Source: Bradyrhizobium rifense
GTDB taxonomy: Bacteria; Pseudomonadota; Alphaproteobacteria; Rhizobiales; Xanthobacteraceae
Length of the DNA stretch: 64,000 bases
Assembly (NCBI RefSeq): GCF_008123425.1
Contig: NZ_VSSS01000041.1
Location: 169,001 to 233,000, forward strand
Direction: 5' to 3'
Below are positions 44,888 through 54,120 of the stretch, piece by piece. The stretch's first letter is position 1. Each line of letters opens with the position of its first letter. A program made the translations under genes and the position numbers. The notes beneath the pieces are model-generated. The model was not told where the DNA came from. It worked only from the letters and a program-made list of their open reading frames with translations, and ran no database searches.

Positions 44888-46702
44888 ATGAACGGCATGA
44901 CCACCGGCGTCATCGAGCAAACGAAAGCCGCGCGCGCGCCCTCGCCTTCAAAGATCTGGCTGAAGGCGATCGAGCTGACTGCGCGGATCGAGACACTGCC
45001 GGGCCGCCTGTTCGCCGACGTCGTCGATGATTGGGCGCGTCGCCAGCCCGACCGCGTCGCGCTGGTCACGGACGACGCAAGCCTCGACTATGACGGTCTG
45101 TCGAAGCGCATGAATCGCTATGCGCGCTGGGCACTCTCGGTTGGCGTCGCCAAAGGAGATACTGTCGGTCTGATCATGCCGAACGGCATCGATTATGTCG
45201 CGGCCTGGGTCGGCATCAGCCGTGTTGGCGGCGTGGTGGCGCTGATCAATACCAAACTCGTCGGGCAATCTCTCGCGCATTGCGTCGATGTCGCAAAGCC
45301 CTCGCATATCATCGTCGCGCATGACCTCTCGGAGACGCTGCAGAGCGCGATGCCGCATCTGAAGACCGACGCCAAGATATGGACCCATGGCGATGCCCGC
45401 AGCGAGCGTGCGATCGATGTTGCGCTCGCCGCGCTCGACGACGGGGCGCTGTTGTCGGACGAGCACGGCGAGGTCACCATCGATGACCGCGCGCTGCTGA
45501 TCTACACCTCCGGCACCACCGGCCTGCCGAAGGCTGCCAGCATCAGCCATCGCCGCATCCTCAATTGGGGTTTCTGGTTCGCCGGCCTCACCGGCGCGAC
45601 GCCGCAGGATCGGCTCTATGATTGCCTCCCGCTGTTCCACTCGGTCGGCGGCATCGTCGCGCCGTGCAGCATGCTCGCCGCCGGTGGCTCGGTGGTGATC
45701 GCGGAGAAGTTTTCTGCTTCGAATTTTTGGCCCGACATTGTGCGGCACGACTGCACGCTGTTTCAGTATATCGGTGAGCTCTGCCGCTATCTGCTCAAGG
45801 CGCCGCCGTCGGAATATGAGAACCGTCACCGTCTGCGGCTCGCTTGCGGCAACGGCCTGCGCGGCGACATCTGGGAGGATTTCCAGGCCCGCTTCGCCAT
45901 TCCCCGCATTCTCGAATTCTATGCCGCGACCGAAGGCAATTTCTCGCTGTTCAACGTCGAGGGCCAGCCCGGCGCCATCGGCCGCATTCCGCCGCTGCTT
46001 GCGCATCGCTTTCCTGCAGGCCTCGTCAAGCTCGATCCCGACACCGGCGCGCTGCTGCGCAATGACGAGGGCTTTTGCATCGCCTGCGCGCGCGGCGAGG
46101 CGGGCGAGGCCATCGGCCGTATCGGCAAGGCAGACGAGGGCGGTGGCCGCTTCGAGGGCTATACTGACGCGGGCGAGACCGAGAAGAAAATCCTTCGCGA
46201 TGTCTTCGCCAAGGGCGATGCCTGGTTCCGCACCGGCGATCTGATGCGGCTCGATGACAAGGGCTTCTTCCATTTCGTCGATCGCATCGGCGACACTTTT
46301 CGTTGGAAGGGCGAGAACGTCGCGACCTCCGAGGTCAACGACGCGGTGCGCGATTTTACGGGCGTGGTTGATGCCACCACCTACGGCGTCAGTATCCCCG
46401 GCGCCGACGGCCGCGCCGGCATGAGCGCGATCGTCGTGAACGAGGGCTTTGATATCGCCGCACTGTCTGCGCATTTCGCGCAGCGCCTGCCGGTCTATGC
46501 CCGTCCGGTCTTCATCCGCATCTCGCGCGAGCTCGATGCGACCGAGACATTCAAGCAGAAGAAGGGGGAATTGGCGCGCGAGGGGTTTGACCCGGGCGCG
46601 ATCGCCGAGCCGCTGTTCATGCTCGACCCGAGATCGGGCGCCTATTTCGCGCTCGGTTTCGACACGTATGCGCATATCGCGGACGGTACGATCCGGCTGT
46701 AA
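44888..46702 (+). CDS. Long-chain acyl-CoA synthetase (FATP/VLACS-type)
   Basis: The 604-residue adenylate-forming enzyme has ALLIYTSGTTGLPKAASISH (P-loop A3), YAATEGNFSLFNVEG (A5 region) and GDAWFRTGDLMRLDDKGFFHFVDRIGDTFRWKGENV (A7-A8). The RIGDTFRWKGENV motif is typical of the fatty-acid transport protein subfamily. It activates long-chain fatty acids to CoA thioesters. It is monocistronic, with a 153-bp gap before the ACP gene. It may supply acyl chains to the neighbouring ACP group. Confidence 0.9.
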   Translation: MNGMTTGVIEQTKAARAPSPSKIWLKAIELTARIETLPGRLFADVVDDWARRQPDRVALVTDDASLDYDGLSKRMNRYARWALSVGVAKGDTVGLIMPNGIDYVAAWVGISRVGGVVALINTKLVGQSLAHCVDVAKPSHIIVAHDLSETLQSAMPHLKTDAKIWTHGDARSERAIDVALAALDDGALLSDEHGEVTIDDRALLIYTSGTTGLPKAASISHRRILNWGFWFAGLTGATPQDRLYDCLPLFHSVGGIVAPCSMLAAGGSVVIAEKFSASNFWPDIVRHDCTLFQYIGELCRYLLKAPPSEYENRHRLRLACGNGLRGDIWEDFQARFAIPRILEFYAATEGNFSLFNVEGQPGAIGRIPPLLAHRFPAGLVKLDPDTGALLRNDEGFCIACARGEAGEAIGRIGKADEGGGRFEGYTDAGETEKKILRDVFAKGDAWFRTGDLMRLDDKGFFHFVDRIGDTFRWKGENVATSEVNDAVRDFTGVVDATTYGVSIPGADGRAGMSAIVVNEGFDIAALSAHFAQRLPVYARPVFIRISRELDATETFKQKKGELAREGFDPGAIAEPLFMLDPRSGAYFALGFDTYAHIADGTIRL

Positions 46703-46855
46703 CAGCAACAAAATCCGGAAATAGGTCCAATTTTATCTGAATTGTCCAAGAGGCCATTTACTTCTGTCCGGTAAACACACTGGCAAGGGGAGGCGGTCGT
46801 CAAGAGCCGCCGCAAGACATACGATCGATTAACTAAGGAAGAAGGCGAGCCAGCC

Positions 46856-47101
46856 ATGTCGGTACGATCCAAGGTCATTGAAGCGATCCAGCAGATCGCC
46901 AAAGAGCAGCACGTCACGCTTCCTGCACTCTCGGACGATCTGTCCCTGCACGAGACGGGCTTTGACTCGCTCGCTTTCGCGATCCTGGTCGCGCGTCTCG
47001 AGGACGAGACCGGCGTCGACCCCTTCACCATTTCCGAGGACGCTGCGTTCCCCGCCACCGTGGGCGATTTCGTGCGGGCCTACGAAAATGTCCCCGCGTG
47101 A
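46856..47101 (+). CDS. Acyl carrier protein
   Basis: The 81-residue acidic helical protein has the 4'-phosphopantetheine site at Ser38 in ETGFDSLAF. AAGGAAGAAGG before the ATG is a strong ribosome-binding site. It is the first gene of a three-gene set (ACP, adenylate-forming enzyme, SDR) with overlapping ends. It is distinct from the housekeeping DSLD-type AcpP, so it is likely a specialised carrier. Confidence 0.88.
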   Translation: MSVRSKVIEAIQQIAKEQHVTLPALSDDLSLHETGFDSLAFAILVARLEDETGVDPFTISEDAAFPATVGDFVRAYENVPA

Positions 47102-48470
47102 GATCTTCGCGCTCCGCGACCATCTCGGCGCGGAGCTGACCGGCCGCACCCTGTCGGATGCGCACCATGTGGTGTCGCTGACCGATATCCTGCCGCGGAC
47201 CGTGCTCGGCGGCCGCCTGCGCGAGCTGTCCGGCCGCGCGGTCCTGCTGAAACTGTCGGACCAGCTCCGGTCGGGCCTCGCCATGATCGAGCTCGACGGT
47301 ATCGCCCGTCGCATGTTGCTGTGCCCGCCGGACCTTAATCCTGCGTATCTGGACGAGCTGATCGCCGATGCCGGGATCGACGCCGTCGTCACCGACGAGC
47401 CCGGTCGCTGGGCCGCGACTGGTGTGTCGCTGGTCGTCACCGCACAAATGCCGCTTCAAGCCACGACGCCTGTGCAGACCGAGCGCGCGACCGAATGGCT
47501 GATGCTCACCTCGGGCACATCAGGCGTGCCGAAAATCGTCGGCCATACGCTGGAAGCACTCACCGGCGCCATCGTTGCCGAAGGCCCGGCCAAGAGTCCC
47601 GCGCCGGTCTGGGCCACGTTCTACGACATCCGCCGCTATGGCGGCCTGCAGATATTCCTCCGCGCCATTCTCTCCGGCGGCTCGATGGTGCTGTCGGACC
47701 CGCACGAGGCGCTCGCCGATCACGTCGCGCGGCTGAACGCGCGCGGCGTCTCGCACATCTCTGGCACGCCGTCGCACTGGCGCAAGCTCCTGATGAGCGG
47801 CTCCGCCGCGCAGTTCGCGCCGGGCTATGTCCGCCTCTCCGGCGAGATCGCCGACCAGGCCGTGCTCGACGGCCTCAAGGCGGCATTCCCCAATTCCTCC
47901 GTCGGCCATGCCTATGCCTCGACCGAGGCCGGCGTCGGCTTCGCCGTCAATGACGGGCTTGAAGGGTTTCCGGCGAACTATCTCGGCAACCGTAACGGCG
48001 TCGAGATGAAGGTCGTCGACGGCTCGCTGCGCATCCGTTCGACGCGCACGGCACACGCCTATATCGGCCGCAACGCGGCTGCGCTCACCGACGGCGACGG
48101 TTTCGTCGACAGTGGCGATATCGTCGAACTGCGCGGCGACCGCTATTATTTCGTCGGCCGCCGCGGCGGCATCATCAATATCGGCGGGCTGAAAGTTCAC
48201 CCGGAAGAAATCGAGGCGGCGATCAACCGTCATCCCGACGTGCGGATGTCGCGCGCGAAATCGCGGCGCAGCCCGATCACGGGCGGCATCGTCGTCGCCG
48301 ACGTGATCCTTGCCGACGGCACCGACCAGGCACGCGCGAAGGAAATCCGCGACCAGATCCTGGATCAGTGCCGCGCGCAGCTGGCGTCCCACAAGGTGCC
48401 GGCGGTGATCCGCTTCGTCGAGGCGCTCGACGTCACCCCGGCCGGCAAACTGGCGCGCACCGATGCATAA
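47088..48470 (+). CDS. Adenylate-forming enzyme (acyl-AMP ligase-like)
   Basis: The ATG at 47088 (460 residues) overlaps the ACP end by 14 bases. An open frame extends further upstream, but there it duplicates the ACP gene in another frame. Motifs are LMLTSGTSGVPKI (A3), a short A5 region with HAYASTEAGVGF, and FVGRRGGIINIGGLKVHPEEIE (A8), with a C-terminal AGKLAR lysine. The N-terminal part is shorter than in normal acyl-CoA synthetases, so it probably loads a small or unusual acid onto the adjacent ACP. The substrate is unknown. Confidence 0.82.
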   Translation: MSPREIFALRDHLGAELTGRTLSDAHHVVSLTDILPRTVLGGRLRELSGRAVLLKLSDQLRSGLAMIELDGIARRMLLCPPDLNPAYLDELIADAGIDAVVTDEPGRWAATGVSLVVTAQMPLQATTPVQTERATEWLMLTSGTSGVPKIVGHTLEALTGAIVAEGPAKSPAPVWATFYDIRRYGGLQIFLRAILSGGSMVLSDPHEALADHVARLNARGVSHISGTPSHWRKLLMSGSAAQFAPGYVRLSGEIADQAVLDGLKAAFPNSSVGHAYASTEAGVGFAVNDGLEGFPANYLGNRNGVEMKVVDGSLRIRSTRTAHAYIGRNAAALTDGDGFVDSGDIVELRGDRYYFVGRRGGIINIGGLKVHPEEIEAAINRHPDVRMSRAKSRRSPITGGIVVADVILADGTDQARAKEIRDQILDQCRAQLASHKVPAVIRFVEALDVTPAGKLARTDA

Positions 48471-49185
48471 TGTTCTCATCACCGGCGGCAGCCGCGGCAT
48501 TGGCCTTGCGATTGGCAAGCGTCTGGTCAGCGCCGGCTACAACGTGATCGCAGCCGCGCGGCGCGAGAGCGACGAGCTCAAGGCCGCGATCGCTGCCTCC
48601 GAGGGCCGACTGCATTTCCGTGCCTGCGACCTTGCCGTGATCGACGCGATCCCCGCTTTCGCAAAGCTCGTGCGCGATGAATTCGGCCCGACCTATGGCC
48701 TCGTCAACAATGCCGGTCTCGGCACCGAGGGCCTGCTCGCGACCATGCACAATTCGGAGATCGAGGCGTTGGTGCAGCTCAACGTGCTGTCGCCGATCGT
48801 CCTCACCAAATATGTCGCGCGCCAGATGATGGCCGATGGCGCCGGCCGCATCATCAACATCTCCTCGATCATCGCGACGACAGGCTACAACGGTTTGTCC
48901 GTTTACGGCGCGACCAAGGCAGCCGCCACCGGCTTCACCCGATCGCTCGCACGCGAGGTCGGCAAGCTCGGCATCACTGTGAACGCGATCGCGCCCGGCT
49001 TCATCGACACCGAGCTGACGCATAATCTCTCCGACGAGAGCCGCAAGCGGATCGCTGGCCGTAGCGCGCTGCGCCGGCTGCCGGAGACCGACGACGTCGC
49101 GCGCATGGTGGAATATCTGCTCGGCGAGGGCGGCCGCAATGTGACCGGCACCGTGTTCACGATCGACGCCGGGAATACGGCCTAA
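48463..49185 (+). CDS. SDR-family 3-oxoacyl-ACP reductase-like protein
   Basis: The 240-residue classical SDR has VLITGGSRGIGLAIG (cofactor site), NNAG, SSIIATTGYNG with the catalytic Ser, and YGATK (Tyr-x3-Lys). PGFIDTELT and the VTGTVFTIDAG C-terminus are FabG-like. It overlaps the preceding gene by eight bases. With the ACP and ligase it forms a coupled set that may reduce an ACP-bound ketone. Confidence 0.87.
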   Translation: MHNVLITGGSRGIGLAIGKRLVSAGYNVIAAARRESDELKAAIAASEGRLHFRACDLAVIDAIPAFAKLVRDEFGPTYGLVNNAGLGTEGLLATMHNSEIEALVQLNVLSPIVLTKYVARQMMADGAGRIINISSIIATTGYNGLSVYGATKAAATGFTRSLAREVGKLGITVNAIAPGFIDTELTHNLSDESRKRIAGRSALRRLPETDDVARMVEYLLGEGGRNVTGTVFTIDAGNTA

Positions 49186-49312
49186 GACGGAACTCTGCCG
49201 TCACAATCGGGTTGATCCGGCGCAATGACACCAAGCCGGATTTGGTCGTAAGATGCCTCGTACTCGATTGGGTTACGTCAATCGAACTGCCCTAAACGAC
49301 AGGGAGCAGTCC

Positions 49313-49573
49313 ATGGCTTCACAAAATTTGGCCTCTCGAAATATGGCCTCGCAAAGTATGGCCACGCCAAACATCACCGTTGCGAGTCCGGGCCAAGCGC
49401 CCGTGGAGCCTTCGCCCGCGAAACTGGGCGATGCCCGCTGTCCGCCGATGTCGCATCAAAACTCCGGCAGCCACGGCCACGAAATGTATCCGCAGCAATT
49501 CGTGCGGCTGATCGGCTGTCATGATGCCTCTCTCGAGGCTCTGCGAAAGCGCGAGAGCGAAAAGGTGCACTAG
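49313..49573 (+). CDS. Small hypothetical protein (86 aa)
   Basis: ATG 49313 with AGGGAGCAGTCC upstream is preferred over the open extension to 49253. The N-terminus is a repetitive Met/Ala/Ser/Asn stretch (MASQNLASRNMASQSMA). The rest is polar, with His and one Cys (LIGCHDASLEALRKRE). No family is recognised. Confidence 0.55.
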   Translation: MASQNLASRNMASQSMATPNITVASPGQAPVEPSPAKLGDARCPPMSHQNSGSHGHEMYPQQFVRLIGCHDASLEALRKRESEKVH

Positions 49574-49771
49574 CCTATCGCCTATTTCCAACGAGCGCGA
49601 AACCGTCCCGTCGGCCATTGCATTTGATTGTGCTCGCCGGCGCGAGCAGGCATCTTGTTGTCGAGCCCGTTTCGGCCAATGATGCCCAGCCTTTTCGGGG
49701 GAGCCGGCCGGCGAACCCAAATCTGTCCCGCCACGTATCTCGTCTCACCTGAAACCAGACCGGCTTCTGCA

Positions 49772-50923
49772 ATGAGCGCCGCTTCCTTCTACGGCAGCAT
49801 CCCTGTCTTCCGTGGCTTCACCAGCCTGATGGAGCCAAAACTCTATTCGCCGCTGCCGGAGGACTGGAGCATCGGTGTCGCCGACATCGTCGATTCCACC
49901 AAGGCGATTGCGGCGCAGCGCTACAAGGCGGTCAACATGGCCGGGGCCGCCGTGATCGCGGCGGTGACGAATGCGCTGGAGGGACGCGAATTTCCCTTCG
50001 TGTTCGGCGGCGACGGCGCCAGTTTTGCGGTTGCGCCGGCCGATCTCGATGCGGCGCACGAAGCCTTGGCCGCGACCGCGACCTGGGTGCGGGAAGACCT
50101 CGATCTCAAAATGCGGGTCGCGCTCGTGCCGGTGAGCGCCATAAGGGCGAAAGGTCTCGACGTGCGCGTCGCGCGCTTCGGTCCGTCGGCCAATCTGTCC
50201 TATGCGATGTTCTCCGGCGGTGGGCTCGCCTTCGCCGACGCTGCGATGAAGCGCGGCGAGTTCGCCGTCGCTGAGGCGCCCTCGGGCACGCAGCCCGATC
50301 TCTCCGGCCTGTCCTGTCGCTTCGAGGTGATGCCGGCCTCACGCGGGCTGATCCTGTCAGTGCTGGTGATGCCGGTTGGCGGTGTCGACCCGCAGGCCTT
50401 CCGCAAGGTGATCGAGGACATCATCCATCTCGTCGAGCGCAGTCCCGATGCGGGGCGTCCCGTGCCATCGCAGGGGCCGCCGCTGAAATGGCCGCCGCAG
50501 GGCCTGGACTACGAGGCGCGGGCGATCCGTGGCGGGTCGTTGCTCAAGCGCCGCGCCGGCCTGCTCGCCTATACGTTTTTCGCCTATGTCCTGATGCGCT
50601 TCGACATCAAGGTCGGCGGCTTCCTGCCGAAGGTCTACAAGCGCCAGGTGGTCGAGAATTCCGACTTCCGCAAATATGACGACGGCCTGCGCATGATCCT
50701 CGACTGCACGCCGGAGCTCGAGCGTGCCCTGAGCGATCGTCTTGCGGCCGCCGCGCGCGACGGCGTCGTGCGCTACGGCCTTTATCCGCAGGATGCCGCG
50801 ATGATGACCTGCTTCACGCCCTCGGCGCTGCGCAGCGACCATGTACACTTCATCGACGGCGCGCGTGGCGGCTACGCCTCGGCGGCGACGGCGCTCAAGG
50901 CGATGGTTGCGGCCGCAACCTAG
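49772..50923 (+). CDS. DUF3095 protein (adenylate-cyclase-like)
   Basis: About 383 residues. The N-terminal part has the DUF3095 pattern: IGVADIVDSTKAI near residue 35, FPFVFGGDGASFAV near 75, and VARFGPSANLSYAMFSGGG near 140. The D-I-V-D-S-T and GGDG motifs are reminiscent of nucleotide-cyclase folds. The C-terminal half is specific to the family. No membrane segment is seen. The function is unknown. ATG 49772 fits the family start. Confidence 0.8.
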   Translation: MSAASFYGSIPVFRGFTSLMEPKLYSPLPEDWSIGVADIVDSTKAIAAQRYKAVNMAGAAVIAAVTNALEGREFPFVFGGDGASFAVAPADLDAAHEALAATATWVREDLDLKMRVALVPVSAIRAKGLDVRVARFGPSANLSYAMFSGGGLAFADAAMKRGEFAVAEAPSGTQPDLSGLSCRFEVMPASRGLILSVLVMPVGGVDPQAFRKVIEDIIHLVERSPDAGRPVPSQGPPLKWPPQGLDYEARAIRGGSLLKRRAGLLAYTFFAYVLMRFDIKVGGFLPKVYKRQVVENSDFRKYDDGLRMILDCTPELERALSDRLAAAARDGVVRYGLYPQDAAMMTCFTPSALRSDHVHFIDGARGGYASAATALKAMVAAAT

Positions 50924-51360
50924 CGTCCCGCCCGCGTCCAGGTCTCGCCGCCGCAGAGCGCGCCGACGCAGCCTTCGACGCGCAGCGTCTCTGCTGATGT
51001 CACCGAGACGCTGCTCGCATAGGTGCTACCGTCATCGGCATTGTAGATCTGGCCCGACCATTTGTTCGGCCCTGATGGTTGCATGCCGGAGAACAGCGGC
51101 AGGCCGATCATCGGGCGCCTGGCGAGCGCCGGATTGGGATTCTTGCTGTCGGTGGCGGGCTGGCCGGTCGCGGTGTCGGTGGGCTCGCGCAGCCAGACGA
51201 TGACGCCGCAGATGCCGCCGCCGCATTTGCTGATCTTCACGCGGGCATCGCCCGCCTGGGTGAGCCAGGTCCCGCTCGCGTCAGCACTTTGCGCATGCGC
51301 GGCCGTCGCGCCGGATAGCGCAGCCAGGAGGACGGAGAGGATGGCGAATCTGCGGGACAT
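50920..51360 (-). CDS. DUF2147 secreted protein
   Basis: From ATG 51360 there is a signal peptide (RRFAILSVLLAALSGATAAHA). A DUF2147 domain follows: GTWLTQAGDARVKISKCGGGICGVIVWL, later KWSGQIYNADDGSTYAS, and a C-terminal LRVEGCVGALCGGETWTR with paired Cys. Lipocalin-like periplasmic proteins of this type have no known activity. It overlaps the convergent DUF3095 gene by 4 bp. Confidence 0.85.
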   Translation of the reverse strand: MSRRFAILSVLLAALSGATAAHAQSADASGTWLTQAGDARVKISKCGGGICGVIVWLREPTDTATGQPATDSKNPNPALARRPMIGLPLFSGMQPSGPNKWSGQIYNADDGSTYASSVSVTSAETLRVEGCVGALCGGETWTRAGR

Positions 51361-51460
51361 GGACGGGCCTCGGAATGGAGGCGTCTCCATAGCAGCAAAT
51401 CAGAATCGTGCAACGCCTGATGGAATCACATTGCTGCGCTCATTTGCCCCAGTGAATCTC

Positions 51461-51988
51461 TCACCACGGCAGGCCGCAGAGGTCGATGATGCCGAGCGTC
51501 GGCGCACGGACGATGTCGAACAGATAGGGCGCCAGATCCGTGAAGCGCGCGCGGCCCTCAGGTTGTTCGCAATAGATGTCGCCGGTGAAGGCGCGCCATT
51601 TGCGAGCCTCGTAGAACGCGACATTGTGCGGCTCGCAGAACAGGATCGCGAAGCGAACCGCCTCGTTGGCGCGCATGGTATGCACCGCCGCGTCGATCGC
51701 CATGGTCGCATAGCCGCGGCCCCGGCGATCCTCGCGCGTACAGACCCCGCCGATGCCGCCGACATGCGCTTTCTGTCCATTCCAGGTGATGGTGCGGAAA
51801 TAGATGCCGACATGGCAGACGAGGCCGTCCTCAGGCGTCTCGATCAGCACGCGCAGATCGGCATGGGCCCATTTGACGTGGCTCCAGGATGGCTTCTCGG
51901 CGGCGCCGCGTCCCCAGACCGCGCTGAGCAGCGGTTGTGCGATCGGCCACGCGGCGTCGCCGTTCAAAATGTCGATTTCGATGCTCAT
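51461..51988 (-). CDS. GNAT N-acetyltransferase
   Basis: The 175-residue GNAT fold has acetyl-CoA motif A in GGVCTREDRRGRGYATMAIDAA (R/Q-x2-G-x-G/A type). A C-terminal segment ends IIDLCGLPW, resembling aminoglycoside 2'-N-acetyltransferase-like members. The substrate is not predictable. It is an isolated gene leftward of sodB. Confidence 0.75.
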   Translation of the reverse strand: MSIEIDILNGDAAWPIAQPLLSAVWGRGAAEKPSWSHVKWAHADLRVLIETPEDGLVCHVGIYFRTITWNGQKAHVGGIGGVCTREDRRGRGYATMAIDAAVHTMRANEAVRFAILFCEPHNVAFYEARKWRAFTGDIYCEQPEGRARFTDLAPYLFDIVRAPTLGIIDLCGLPW

Positions 51989-52195
51989 GGCTTTCGCAGC
52001 TCTGCTCCGTGACGCATTCGTTCTGCCATAAGCGCTTCAAAGGCAATGATATTTTTCGGTGATCTGAAAGCTGTGCAATCGGGCCATGCCGTCGCAATCG
52101 CGCCTTTTCGCAATTTGGCGGTATTTAACGGCGCAGGAACCTTCTATAAGGGGTGACCGTTAAAACGTTCCCCACCCAGTTGCGGACAAGAACCC

Positions 52196-52792
52196 ATGAC
52201 ATTCACGCTGCCCCCCCTCCCTTACGCCTATGACGCCCTCGGCCAGTTCATGTCGAAGGAGACGCTGGAATTCCACCACGACAAGCATCATCAGGCCTAC
52301 GTCACCAACGGCAACAACGCGCTCAAGGGGACCGAATGGGAAGGCAAATCCCTTGAAGAGATCGTCAAGGGCTCGTTCGGCAAGAACCCCGCGGTGTTCA
52401 ACAATGCCGGCCAGCACTACAACCATATCCACTTCTGGAGCTGGATGAAGCCCAATGGCGGCGGCACCAAGCTGCCGGGCAAGCTCGAGAAGAAGATCAA
52501 CGAGGACCTCGGCGGCTTCGAGAAGTTCAAGACGGACTTCCAGGCAGCCGGCGTCGGCCAGTTCGGCTCCGGCTGGGCCTGGCTCCAGGTCAAGGACGGC
52601 AAGCTTGAAATCGCCAAGACCCCGAACGGCGAGAATCCGCTGGTGCACGGCGCGACCCCGATCCTCGGCGTCGACGTCTGGGAGCACTCCTACTACATCG
52701 ACTATCGCAACCGCCGTCCCGACTATCTCAAGGCGTTCGTCGAGAACCTCGTGAACTGGGAATACGTCGAGTCCCTGTTCGACAAGGTCTGA
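52196..52792 (+). CDS. sodB: Superoxide dismutase, Fe/Mn type
   Basis: The 198-residue protein is full length. The metal ligands are visible in FHHDKHHQAY, HYNHIHFW and DVWEHSYYIDY (Asp and His), and GSGWAWL is the usual beta-turn. It has no signal peptide, so it is cytoplasmic. It dismutates superoxide to hydrogen peroxide and oxygen. A strong terminator follows, so it is monocistronic. Confidence 0.97.
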   Translation: MTFTLPPLPYAYDALGQFMSKETLEFHHDKHHQAYVTNGNNALKGTEWEGKSLEEIVKGSFGKNPAVFNNAGQHYNHIHFWSWMKPNGGGTKLPGKLEKKINEDLGGFEKFKTDFQAAGVGQFGSGWAWLQVKDGKLEIAKTPNGENPLVHGATPILGVDVWEHSYYIDYRNRRPDYLKAFVENLVNWEYVESLFDKV

Positions 52793-52813
52793 GTTAGCCT
52801 CATCGTAACAGCG

Positions 52814-52841
52814 AAAGGCGGTCGCATGTGCGGCCGCCTTT
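52814..52841 (+). terminator. Intrinsic terminator after sodB
   Basis: A 12-bp stem (AAAGGCGG... with CCGCCTTT, one G-T pair) and a four-base loop are followed by a T-run (TTTTT). Confidence 0.85.
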
Positions 52842-52967
52842 TTGCTGTGCGGAATTGATTGAATCAGTCCTGCGTGGCGCGCGCACGGGTCTGTCATCGT
52901 TCCGTTTGCATCACCTCCACGGCACCCTTAATCAGGACGGGCATCACCCTCGAGCCGACCGAGCCCG

Positions 52968-53579
52968 TTGTCAGAACCGTCCCCGAATAGTCCTGCGCCT
53001 GCCGAGGACGCGGAGTTCGAGCCGCGGCCGGGGCGTGTCCGCAAGCCGATCGGCTGGTCGACCATCATCATCGCAGCGCTGGTGGCGGTGAGCGCAGCGC
53101 TGGTCTGGCGGCGTGACGGGACCGACGGCGTCCTCGACATTCTCACCCACGACCTCTCGCTGTTCGGCGGCATCCTGCCGCGCGTGCTGGCGGGCTGCCT
53201 GCTTGGCGCCTTCATCTCGGAAATCCTGCCGCACGAAAAAGTCTCGCGCTCGCTCGGGCCGAAATCCGGCCTGAAGGGGCTTCTGATCGGCACCGCCTTC
53301 GGTGCGATCCTGCCCGGCGGCCCGTTCACCGCCTATCCCGTGGCGAGCGCGCTGCTCGCAGTCGGCGCCGATTTCGGTGCCACCATCGCCATGGTCGTGA
53401 GCTGGACCCTGATCGGCTACGGGCGCGCGGTTGCCTGGGAAATCCCGATCATGGGCACCGATTTCACGCTGTGGCGGATCGTGATCTCGCTGCCGCTCCC
53501 GGTGCTCGCCGGCGCGCTCGGCCGCTTCGTCTATGTCCGGCTCTATCCGAAGCGCGACAGCGACGAGGACGCGGCATGA
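52968..53579 (+). CDS. Permease half-protein, first of a pair
   Basis: About 203 residues with four to five membrane helices. It has a polar N-terminus, a first helix (STIIIAALVAVSAALVW), and the GxFIS, LPGGPFTAYP and SWTLIGYGRAVAWEIP motifs. The same PGGP motif occurs in its partner, as in the DUF318/ArsP-type permease superfamily. The proposed start is TTG 52968; no ATG is suitable. Its stop overlaps the next ATG (ATGA). The transported solute is unknown, and the zinc operon 0.5 kb downstream suggests a metal link only by position. Confidence 0.7.
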   Translation: MSEPSPNSPAPAEDAEFEPRPGRVRKPIGWSTIIIAALVAVSAALVWRRDGTDGVLDILTHDLSLFGGILPRVLAGCLLGAFISEILPHEKVSRSLGPKSGLKGLLIGTAFGAILPGGPFTAYPVASALLAVGADFGATIAMVVSWTLIGYGRAVAWEIPIMGTDFTLWRIVISLPLPVLAGALGRFVYVRLYPKRDSDEDAA

Positions 53580-54076
53580 GCGCGGCGCTTCTCATCGACA
53601 TCCTGCTGTGGGGCTCGGTGTTCGGCGTCGGCCTGATCGCGTTCCGCCGCGGCCCTCCGGTGTTCAAGGCCTCGCTGCGCGAAGGCTCGATGGATTTCAT
53701 CAATATCGTGCCGCGGATTGCACTGGGCGTGATCGGCTCGGGCTACATCGCGGCCATCATCCCGCAGGAGGTGATCTCCGGCTGGCTCGGACCGGACAGC
53801 GGCTGGCTCGGGGTTGCGACTGCCGTGGTCGCCGGCGCGGCCACGCCCGGCGGCCCGGTGATCGGCTTTTCCATCGGCACGGTGGCGCTGAAGTCGGGCG
53901 GCGGGGTGCCCCAGGTGGTCGCCTATGTCGTGGCCTGGGCCTTGTTCGCCTTCCAGCGCGTGATTCTGTGGGAAATCCCGTTCATGCCGGCCCGTTTCGT
54001 CTGGTTCCGCTGCGCCGTCTCGGTGCCGTTCCCATTCGTGGCGGCCGCCATCGCGATGGTGATCGGCAAGCCCTGA
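53576..54076 (+). CDS. Permease half-protein, second of a pair
   Basis: 166 residues, four to five helices. The inverted-repeat-like motif GAATPGGPVIGFSIG parallels the first protein's GAILPGGPFTAYP, and a conserved RVILWEIPFMPARF matches its partner's AVAWEIPIMGTDF. This suggests the two form one permease from split halves. ATGA overlap with the preceding gene means coupled translation. Confidence 0.7.
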   Translation: MSAALLIDILLWGSVFGVGLIAFRRGPPVFKASLREGSMDFINIVPRIALGVIGSGYIAAIIPQEVISGWLGPDSGWLGVATAVVAGAATPGGPVIGFSIGTVALKSGGGVPQVVAYVVAWALFAFQRVILWEIPFMPARFVWFRCAVSVPFPFVAAAIAMVIGKP

Positions 54077-54096
54077 GCCGGCCGTGGACAGGGGTA

Positions 54097-54113
54097 ATGT
54101 TATAATATAACGT
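54097..54113 (+). promoter_or_regulatory. Zur box
   Basis: ATGTTATA-A-TATAACGT, an almost perfect inverted repeat (one mismatch), matches the alphaproteobacterial zinc-uptake-regulator consensus. It lies 7 bp before the first gene of the zinc operon and should repress it when zinc is sufficient. Confidence 0.8.
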
Positions 54114-54120
54114 CCTGGAC

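Noticed and set aside
44948..46711. Leftward 587-aa open frame across the acyl-CoA synthetase
   Set aside because: Mirror of a well-supported gene; no motifs of its own.
47520..48518. Leftward 332-aa open frame opposite the adenylate-forming gene
   Set aside because: Shadow of a coding gene with clear A3/A8 motifs.
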